NCBI GenBank assembly: GCA_903868035.1 | Contig: CAIPTQ010000362.1 | Span: 1 to 19,432 of the forward strand | DNA: 19,432 bases | Reading direction: 5' to 3' | Source of the DNA: an uncultured Phycisphaerales bacterium | GTDB lineage: Bacteria > Planctomycetota > Phycisphaerae > WQYP01 | In this document: positions 1-6,493 of the stretch, piece by piece | Layout: each line of letters starts with the position of its first letter | Numbering within the stretch: the stretch's first letter is position 1 | Translations under genes and position numbers: made by a program | The notes under the pieces: model-generated | Database searches by the model: none | The model's input: the letters and a program-made list of their open reading frames with translations, nothing else | Told to the model about the DNA's origin: nothing

Positions 1-1
1 A

Positions 2-688
2 CTGAAGCGCGGCATGTGGCTGGGAACCGAGCGACCGGGGCAGGGTGGCGGGCATGGGGGTTGGGGGCAGGGGGCGACGAAGACGGAGCGGTTTCATGTG
101 AAGATTCTGGGGCGCGAGCGCGGGCGGACGATCATGGAAGTGCGGCTGTCGGAGGCCAAGAACCGGGAGATTCGGCGGGTGATGGCGCGGATCGGGCATA
201 ATGTGCGCGACCTGAACCGGGTGGCGATTGCCGGGAAGATCACAATCAAGGGGCTGGAGGTCGGGGCGCACCGCCCACTGACCCCGGCGGAAGTAAAATG
301 GCTGTTCCACGCGAGTTCGCCGGAGTTCCATGCGGCGGAGCGGGCGTCCACGCAGGCGTGGTATGAGGCCAAGGAGATGGAGAAGGAGCGCAAGCGGCTG
401 GCTAAGGAGGCGCAGGAAGTGGCGGCGGGGCGTGCGAAGGCGGTGCCGGTGGCGCGTGCGGTGGAGGTGGAGCGGAAAGAAGAGCGGCGGCGGCCGGAGC
501 GGAAGGGGCGCAAGCCGTTTGTGCCGCCGAGCGGGCGGAACGCGGGCAAGGCGATTGGGGGGAACATGGCGGGGAAGCGGCGGCTGCGGCAGGAGATGCA
601 GGGGTTGGGGGATGAGGCGGGGCCGATGGCGGGAGCGGCGGAGATGCCGCGGCATCCATTGGGTGATGAGGCGATGGCGGAGGAATGA
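2..688 (+). CDS. RsuA/RluB-family rRNA pseudouridine synthase, C-terminal part (5' end outside window)
   Basis: The reading frame is open to the left edge, so only the C-terminal part of the gene is present. The visible core ('VRLSEAKNREIRRVMARIGH', then 'VRDLNRVAIAGKITIKGLEVGAHRPLT') matches the end of the catalytic domain of RsuA/RluB/RluE enzymes, which isomerise single uridines in rRNA. The catalytic Asp motif and any S4 domain lie upstream and cannot be checked. A glycine-rich low-complexity stretch ('GQGGGHGGWGQG') sits in the loop before the conserved strand. After about residue 105 comes a tail of roughly 120 residues rich in Arg, Lys, Glu and Ala, which may bind RNA or be unstructured. 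The stop is TGA at 686-688. metH follows on the same strand after 88 bp. Family assignment is fairly secure; the exact target uridine cannot be told. Confidence 0.85.
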   Translation: MKRGMWLGTERPGQGGGHGGWGQGATKTERFHVKILGRERGRTIMEVRLSEAKNREIRRVMARIGHNVRDLNRVAIAGKITIKGLEVGAHRPLTPAEVKWLFHASSPEFHAAERASTQAWYEAKEMEKERKRLAKEAQEVAAGRAKAVPVARAVEVERKEERRRPERKGRKPFVPPSGRNAGKAIGGNMAGKRRLRQEMQGLGDEAGPMAGAAEMPRHPLGDEAMAEE

Positions 689-776
689 GGCTGGTGCGGT
701 ATGCTGATTCCTTCATGTGCATTCTTGGACTGGCCGATTTACCACGTAATCAGTTGCGCATTTGCATCGGAACCCT

Positions 777-3700
777 ATGTCGCTTGATTTGAAAAATGTG
801 CATGACCTGGCCGCCCTGGAGAAATATCTCACGGGGGCGGCGCGGCGGTTTGGGGAGCCGATGAATCCGGCGGAGGTGCCGTTTTTGGCGCTGCTGCGCG
901 AGCGGGTGATGATTTTTGACGGGGGCATGGGGACGCAGATTCATCTGGCAAGCCTGACGCCGGCGGACTTTGAGCGGCAGGAGAATTTCAACGAGGTGCT
1001 GAATGTCACGCGGCCGGAGGTGATAGAGGAGATTCACGCGCGCTATCTGGCGGCGGGGGCGCATACGGTGGAGACGAACTCGTTCAACGCCAATCAACTG
1101 GACCTTGAGGAGTTCCACGCGGCGGAGCGGACGTATCAGTTGAACAAGTTGGCGGCGGAGATCGCGCGGCGTGCGTGCGTGCGTTTTGCCACGCCGGAGA
1201 GGCCGCGGTTTGTGGCCGGGTCGGTGGGTCCGGGGCGGAAGTCGCCGACGATCGGGGCGGTGACGCCCGAGGCGCTGCTGGCGTCGTATGCCCAGCAGAT
1301 GCGCGGGCTGCTGGACGGGGGCGTGGATGCGTTGCTGATTGAGACGTGCTTCGACTTGTTGCAGGCGAAGATCGCGGTGAGCGCGGCGCTGGACGTGATG
1401 CGCGAGCGCGGCAAGCGCGTGCCGCTGATGGTGCAGGTCACCATGGAGACCACCGGCACGATGCTGGTGGGGACGGAAATGGCGGCGGTCATCGCGGCGC
1501 TGGGGGCGCTGCCGATTGACGTGCTGGGGATGAACTGCGCGACGGGGCCGGAACTCATGCGGCAGCATGTGGAGGTATTGAGCCGGCAGTGGCCGCGGTT
1601 CATCAGCGTGCAGCCCAACGCGGGGCTGCCGGTGCTGCATGAGGGGCACACGCATTTTCCGCTGTCACCGGAGGAACTGGCCCAGGCGCACGGGGATTTT
1701 GTGCGGAATTTTGGGATCAACATCGCGGGGGGGTGCTGCGGGACGACGCCGGCGCACATTATGGCTGTGGCGGAGGCGCTGCGGGGCGTGAAAGCCGCGC
1801 CGCGGGAGGCATTTGGACGCAAGACGACGGCGGTAACGGCGCAGATTGCATCACTGTATGCGGCGGAGGCGGCGCGGCAGGACTTGTCGATATTGATCAT
1901 CGGGGAGCGAACGAACACAAATGGATCGAAAAAGTTCAAGGAAGCGATCATCGCGGGCGACATTGACGCGTGCGCGGCGATAGGTCGGGAGCAGGTGAGG
2001 GAGGGTTCGCACGTGGTGGACGTGTGCGTGGACTATGTGGGGCGCGACGGCGTGCCGGACATGAGGGCGGTGGTGCAGCGCTTCGCCAAGGACGTGCAGG
2101 CGCCGCTGATGATCGATTCGACGCAGTTGGATGTGATTGAGGCGGGGCTGCGGGCCGCGCCCGGCAAGTGCATCGTCAACTCGGTGAACCTGGAGGATGG
2201 CGAGGAGAAGCTGGCGAAGATTTGCTACCTGCTCAAGCGCTACGGCGCGGCGGTGGTGGCGGGGACGATTGATGAGGACAAGGTGGAGGCGATGGGGAAG
2301 ACGGCGGGGCGCAAGCTGGCCATTGCGCGGCGGCTGTACGATCTGCTGGTGGGGAAGTATGGGATTCCGGAGACGGACATTTACTTTGACCCGCTGATTT
2401 TCCCGATTGTGACGGGGCAGGAAGAGGTGAAGCTGCTGGCCCTGGAGACGCTGGAGGGCATCCGGCGGATTTCCAAGGAATTTCCCAATTGCCACACGAC
2501 GCTGGGGCTGTCGAATGTGTCATTTGGTTTAAAGCCATACGCGCGGCTGGTGATCAATTCGGCGTTCTTCAACGAGTGCGTGAAGGCGGGGCTGACCAGC
2601 GCGATTGTGCATGCGAGCAAGATTCTGCCGCAGAACAAGATCAATCCGGAGCATTATCAGTGGGCGATGGATTTGATCCACGCACGGGCGCGGGCGGATT
2701 ACAACCCGTTGGGGCTGCTGTCCAATTTGGGCAACGAGCACAAGACCGCGGCGGCCGCCGAAACCGAGAATCTCTCCCTCGAACAGAAGCTGCAGCGGCA
2801 CATCATCGACGGCGACAAGCAGAAACTGGTGGAGCATCTGGAGGAGGCCCGGCGGAAGTACCAGCCGCTGGAGATCATCAACGAGCATCTGCTGGCGGGG
2901 ATGAAGGTCGTGGGCGAGATGTTCGGCTCGGGGCAGATGCAGTTGCCGTTTGTGTTGCAGTCGGCGGAGGTGATGAAGGCCGCCGTGGCGCATCTGGAAA
3001 AGTACATGGAGAAGGCGGACGGCCAGAGCCGCGGCAAGCTGGTGCTGGCGACGGTGAAGGGGGACGTCCACGACATCGGCAAGAACCTCGTGGACATCAT
3101 CCTCTCGAACAACGGCTTTACGGTGTTCAACATGGGGATCAAGCAGCCGATCGACGGCATCATCGCCAAGGCGCAGGAGGTCGGGGCGGATGCCATCGGG
3201 TTGTCGGGTTTGCTGGTGAAATCGACGCTAGTGATGAAGGATGACCTGGCGGAACTGAACCGGCGGAACCTGGCGATCCCCGTCATACTCGGCGGGGCGG
3301 CGCTGACGCGTAAGTACGTGGAACACGACCTGCGGGAGTTGTATCGCGGGCCGTTGTTTTTCGGCAAGGATGCGTTTGAAGGCCTGCGCGTGATGGATGC
3401 GATATGTACGGGGAAGACCCGGGAGATGCTGGTGGCGACGGGCGTTGAGGATGCGCGGGCGGCGGGGTATTGCGGGGGCGGCCTGGCTGGAGGAGAAGGC
3501 GTGAGTACGTCTTTGGGCACGGAACCGGCTAAAGCCGGTACTACGAACATACGGGACTTTGCTGTGTCGGATATCGACCGCGCGGCACCAGTGCCCACGG
3601 CGCCGTTCTTCGGCACGCGCGTGGTCAAGGATATTCCGCTGGAGCACCTTTTCCCGTACATCGACGAAGTGGCCCTCTTCCGCGGGCAGTGGCAGTTCAA

Positions 3701-4385
3701 GTCGGGCAACAAAACGCGCGACGACTTCCGCGCATGGACCGAAAAAGAAGTCCGCCCCATCTTCAACCGCATCAAGGACCAGGTGCGGGAACTGGGCATC
3801 CTGCACCCGGCGGTGGCGTACGGCTATTTCCCCTGCAATGCCGACCGGAACGACCTGGTCATCTTCGAGGAAGACGGGAAGACGGAGAAGCTCCGTTTCC
3901 ATTTCCCGCGGCAGCCGGACAAAAAACGGTGGTGTTTGAGCGATTTCTTCCGGCCCGTAGAATCGGGCGTGCGCGACGTGGCCGCCTTCACCTGCGTGAC
4001 CATGGGCCACGACATCTCGCCTTACGAAACCGCCCTGCGCGAAAAAGGGGATTACACGGAATACCTTTTCATGCACGGTATCGGCGTGCAGATGGCCGAG
4101 GCCCTCGCCGAATTCTGGCACAAGCGGGTGCGGCAGGAACTGGGGATCGCGCTGCACGACGGGGCGACGATGCGGGAGTTGTTCTCGTGCCGGTATCAGG
4201 GGTGCCGGTATGCGTTTGGGTATCCGGCGTGCCCGGATCTGGAGGATGAGGTGAAGCTGTTCAAGCTGCTCGAGCCCGAGCGCATCGGGTGCGGGCTGAC
4301 GGAGAATTTCTTCATCACGCCGGAGCAATCCACGAGCGCGTTAATCACCCATCATGCGCAGGCGAAGTATTTCAACGTGGAGTAG
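777..4385 (+). CDS. metH: Cobalamin-dependent methionine synthase (5-methyltetrahydrofolate-homocysteine methyltransferase)
   Basis: MetH transfers a methyl group from 5-methyltetrahydrofolate to homocysteine through cobalamin, giving methionine. All modules are visible in order in this 1202-residue protein. The homocysteine domain spans about 40-345, with zinc cysteines in 'NCATGP' and 'GGCCGTTP'. The pterin-binding domain spans about 370-640. The cobalamin cap and B12-binding domains span about 665-890, with 'DVHDIGKN' supplying the cobalt-ligand His near 765. The AdoMet-binding reactivation domain runs from about 945 to the end ('GYPACPDLED'). Length is normal for the family. I chose ATG 777; an in-frame TTG at 762 would add five residues. 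'GGA' at 769-771 is only a weak ribosome-binding site. The linker at about 900-940 carries an in-frame palindromic repeat (3524-3548). Codon choice is patchy: mostly G-ending before about 2.7 kb and C-ending around 3.6-4.1 kb. The gene ends 8 bp from the convergent secreted hydrolase gene. Confidence 0.97.
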   Translation: MSLDLKNVHDLAALEKYLTGAARRFGEPMNPAEVPFLALLRERVMIFDGGMGTQIHLASLTPADFERQENFNEVLNVTRPEVIEEIHARYLAAGAHTVETNSFNANQLDLEEFHAAERTYQLNKLAAEIARRACVRFATPERPRFVAGSVGPGRKSPTIGAVTPEALLASYAQQMRGLLDGGVDALLIETCFDLLQAKIAVSAALDVMRERGKRVPLMVQVTMETTGTMLVGTEMAAVIAALGALPIDVLGMNCATGPELMRQHVEVLSRQWPRFISVQPNAGLPVLHEGHTHFPLSPEELAQAHGDFVRNFGINIAGGCCGTTPAHIMAVAEALRGVKAAPREAFGRKTTAVTAQIASLYAAEAARQDLSILIIGERTNTNGSKKFKEAIIAGDIDACAAIGREQVREGSHVVDVCVDYVGRDGVPDMRAVVQRFAKDVQAPLMIDSTQLDVIEAGLRAAPGKCIVNSVNLEDGEEKLAKICYLLKRYGAAVVAGTIDEDKVEAMGKTAGRKLAIARRLYDLLVGKYGIPETDIYFDPLIFPIVTGQEEVKLLALETLEGIRRISKEFPNCHTTLGLSNVSFGLKPYARLVINSAFFNECVKAGLTSAIVHASKILPQNKINPEHYQWAMDLIHARARADYNPLGLLSNLGNEHKTAAAAETENLSLEQKLQRHIIDGDKQKLVEHLEEARRKYQPLEIINEHLLAGMKVVGEMFGSGQMQLPFVLQSAEVMKAAVAHLEKYMEKADGQSRGKLVLATVKGDVHDIGKNLVDIILSNNGFTVFNMGIKQPIDGIIAKAQEVGADAIGLSGLLVKSTLVMKDDLAELNRRNLAIPVILGGAALTRKYVEHDLRELYRGPLFFGKDAFEGLRVMDAICTGKTREMLVATGVEDARAAGYCGGGLAGGEGVSTSLGTEPAKAGTTNIRDFAVSDIDRAAPVPTAPFFGTRVVKDIPLEHLFPYIDEVALFRGQWQFKSGNKTRDDFRAWTEKEVRPIFNRIKDQVRELGILHPAVAYGYFPCNADRNDLVIFEEDGKTEKLRFHFPRQPDKKRWCLSDFFRPVESGVRDVAAFTCVTMGHDISPYETALREKGDYTEYLFMHGIGVQMAEALAEFWHKRVRQELGIALHDGATMRELFSCRYQGCRYAFGYPACPDLEDEVKLFKLLEPERIGCGLTENFFITPEQSTSALITHHAQAKYFNVE
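3524..3548 (-). repeat. REP-like palindromic repeat, copy A, inside metH
   Basis: The + strand reads ACCGGCT-AA-AGCCGGT (3524-3539), a perfect 7-bp inverted repeat around two bases, followed by ACTACGAAC. Read on the - strand it matches 18058-18082 at 21 of 25 positions. It is translated in frame as 'EPAKAGTTN' in the linker between the B12-binding and reactivation domains of MetH, where extra residues can be tolerated. Confidence 0.7.
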
Positions 4386-4393
4386 GCGCTGCG

Positions 4394-6424
4394 TCAGTTC
4401 TGCGGGGCAAACGCGCGGTACGAATGCGGAGGAATTGTGATCGCGAACGTCGTGCCACCCCCGCCGCCGGGCCCGCGACCCCCGCCGGGCCCGCGACCCC
4501 CGCCTCCGCCGCGTCCCGCCGGCGCCGGCGTCAGTGCCTGATTCGTCACCAGGTCCGTAATGCCCGCCAGATTACCCTGCATGGTCACGGTCACCGTTGT
4601 CTCCGTCGGCAGGAACGACTGCACGACAAACGCATTGTTGTCATACGCAAACAGGCTGACCTGGGCGGGGGCGTCGGAGAGGCGAATGGGGAAGGCGCCC
4701 ATCACCAGGTTGCGGATCGCATTAAGCACCGGCGTCGGCAGGCGGTACAGATCGGCGATGTTGTCGGGCAGGGCCAGCACATAAATCGTGCCGCGATCGT
4801 AGATGTCGGAGATCACGATGGGATACGCGTTGGCGGGGGACTTGCTCTCGTAGGCGTTGATCTGGTTCCACGATTGATTGGTCAGGAAATGAATGATGGG
4901 AAAAATGATGGGGGGATCAACAGTGGAATTGGCGATGACCTGGCCCTTGCGCGCCTGGAATTGCGTGGCGGCGATTTTCTGGTCGGTGTATTCAAACTCG
5001 CTGATCTCCTCGATCCCCTTGCCGGAGAGGGCGCGGAGCAGGCCGGAGGTGATGATGACGTTTTTGCCCGCGCCAAGCTGGCTCTTGATCTTTTTCACGA
5101 TGTCCGGGTCATTCTTGGCGGATTCGGTGAGGAGGCATACGTTGGAAGCCTGCGCCGGCGGGAAAGTGGCGCTCAGTTCAATGGGGAAGCCGGCCATGCC
5201 CAGGAAGTCGTGATAGAACTCCTCGCCGATGGAATGCGGCGGGCGATAGGCGGCCAAGCCGATGGGCTTACCAAGCTTGCCGAGGATGGCATCCATTTGG
5301 CGCAGGGCGGTGTACGCGACATAGCCGGTGGCGAGGCCGTTGGCCGGCCCGGCACCGCGGCCCGGCCCGCGGCCACCGGGCGCGGGCGGCGCTTCGGCGG
5401 TCGCGGGCGCCGTCGCGGGATTGGTGGCCGGGCCGGTGGTTGCCGCCTGAAACGCCGCGAGCATTTTCTGGTAATTAAGGCTGGTGTCCCGGTCCTGCCA
5501 GGGGCGGTTGCCCACGTTGATGCCCTGCAGCGCGCCGGGCCACTGCCAGAGGGTGATCTCCCGGGGCTTGGCGAAAGCCGCATCCCAGATTTGCTCGGCA
5601 TAGCGGTCGATGTAGTTGGTGCCAAGCTGATCGACCCACACGCCGTCATTCTTGCCGGGGCTGACATTCTCCAGATAACGGGTCAGGCTGTAGCTTTCAT
5701 ACTGCTGGAGGTGCTGCTCCCAGGTGAGCGGATCGCGCGTTTCGACGCCGGTGTAGATGGCGTCGAAAATCTTCGGCTCCACCTCCAGGTCGTAGCCGGT
5801 GCCTTGGTAGTGCTCGTACCAGTTGGGATACTTGATGATGAGGCGGAACTTGGGGTTGACGGCCTTGGCGGGCTTGATGAGCAGGTTCTGGGCCACTTCA
5901 TCGAGCACGGCGGTGCGATACTGGGTCCACGTCCGGTCGCCCTTGGCCTTGATTTCGTCGGCGGTTTTGGAGGCGGTGAAGTACCAGTCGTCCAGGATGA
6001 TCTCGTCGAAGTGCCGGGCGCACATTTCGGCGACGGTCTTGACATACTCCCGGTCCGCGGGCAGCGAATAGGAGAGCGTGCCGCCGCCGGAATCGCGTTC
6101 CTGCGGGCCGGCGGCGAAAGCCACGGCGGAGGAAACCTGGACGCCCTTGTCATTGAAGAATTTCTTGATGGCGTCGAAGCTGGCTTCGCGTTCGGTGGTG
6201 CGGCCGCTGGCGACCTCCAGGTAGACCTTGTCGAACTTCACCTGCCGGTTCATCGCGTCGTAGGCCTGCGCCAGCGTCTGGGGATTGGCCCACTGCGCCA
6301 CCGTGCCGCGGGTGACGTAGATGGCGACGCGGAAGTTCTTGTAATTGGGGTCCGCGGCCTGCGCCGCGCCGACGGTGGAAGCCGCGAGCAATAATGCGGC
6401 AAGGGTTTTAGAGGTAAAATCCAT
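4394..6424 (-). CDS. Secreted putative TIM-barrel glycoside hydrolase of unrecognised family
   Basis: I do not recognise a named family. The 676-residue product has a signal peptide (Lys6, hydrophobic core, 'AQA' near residue 23). Residues about 30-325 read like an alpha/beta barrel with acidic residues at presumed strand ends: 'KVYLEVASGR', 'EIILDDWYF' (Asp145-Asp146), 'YTGVETRDP' and 'GVWVDQLGTNY'. A Pro/Ala/Thr/Gly linker (about 328-365, containing 'GGRGPGRGAG') leads to a second alpha/beta region (about 366-560) with a possible amidotransferase-like fold. The beta-rich C-terminal part is broken by a glycine/arginine-rich loop (about 636-657). TAGGAG lies about 7 bp before the ATG. It is the last gene of the sugar locus, 69 bp after the GH2 gene, which suggests a glycan-active enzyme. 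Catalytic function is inferred from the fold impression and neighbours, not from a known motif. Confidence 0.8.
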   Translation of the reverse strand: MDFTSKTLAALLLAASTVGAAQAADPNYKNFRVAIYVTRGTVAQWANPQTLAQAYDAMNRQVKFDKVYLEVASGRTTEREASFDAIKKFFNDKGVQVSSAVAFAAGPQERDSGGGTLSYSLPADREYVKTVAEMCARHFDEIILDDWYFTASKTADEIKAKGDRTWTQYRTAVLDEVAQNLLIKPAKAVNPKFRLIIKYPNWYEHYQGTGYDLEVEPKIFDAIYTGVETRDPLTWEQHLQQYESYSLTRYLENVSPGKNDGVWVDQLGTNYIDRYAEQIWDAAFAKPREITLWQWPGALQGINVGNRPWQDRDTSLNYQKMLAAFQAATTGPATNPATAPATAEAPPAPGGRGPGRGAGPANGLATGYVAYTALRQMDAILGKLGKPIGLAAYRPPHSIGEEFYHDFLGMAGFPIELSATFPPAQASNVCLLTESAKNDPDIVKKIKSQLGAGKNVIITSGLLRALSGKGIEEISEFEYTDQKIAATQFQARKGQVIANSTVDPPIIFPIIHFLTNQSWNQINAYESKSPANAYPIVISDIYDRGTIYVLALPDNIADLYRLPTPVLNAIRNLVMGAFPIRLSDAPAQVSLFAYDNNAFVVQSFLPTETTVTVTMQGNLAGITDLVTNQALTPAPAGRGGGGGRGPGGGRGPGGGGGTTFAITIPPHSYRAFAPQN
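4464..4499. repeat. Two tandem copies of an 18-bp GC-rich unit
   Basis: The unit CCGCCGGGCCCGCGACCC occurs at 4464-4481 and exactly again at 4482-4499, with degenerate CCGCC units on both sides. It lies inside the secreted hydrolase gene and encodes the repeated 'GRGPGG' in its C-terminal loop. Replication slippage is the likely source of the low-complexity protein segment. Confidence 0.8.
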
Positions 6425-6444
6425 GGACGAACTCCTATCAAAGG

Positions 6445-6469
6445 GAACCCGCGCCAGACGCGCGGGTTC
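6445..6469 (-). promoter_or_regulatory. Intercistronic hairpin between GH2 gene and secreted hydrolase gene
   Basis: GAACCCGCG (6445-6453) pairs perfectly with CGCGGGTTC (6461-6469) around a 7-nt loop. On the - strand it follows the GH2 stop and precedes the ribosome-binding site of the next gene. Only CCCTTT follows it, so it is at best a leaky terminator or an mRNA-stability/processing element. Confidence 0.55.
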
Positions 6470-6493
6470 ATGGTTCCAGAAGCGAACGAATCA

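Noticed and set aside
689..776. Cobalamin riboswitch before metH
   Set aside because: Only 88 bp separate the genes, too short for a B12 riboswitch, and no B12-box-like sequence is visible.
4289..6394. Long + strand open frame (about 700 codons) opposite the secreted hydrolase
   Set aside because: It starts inside metH, has biased Arg/Gly/Val composition with no recognisable domain, and lies opposite a gene with a signal peptide and good ribosome-binding site. GC-rich coding shadows of this length are common.
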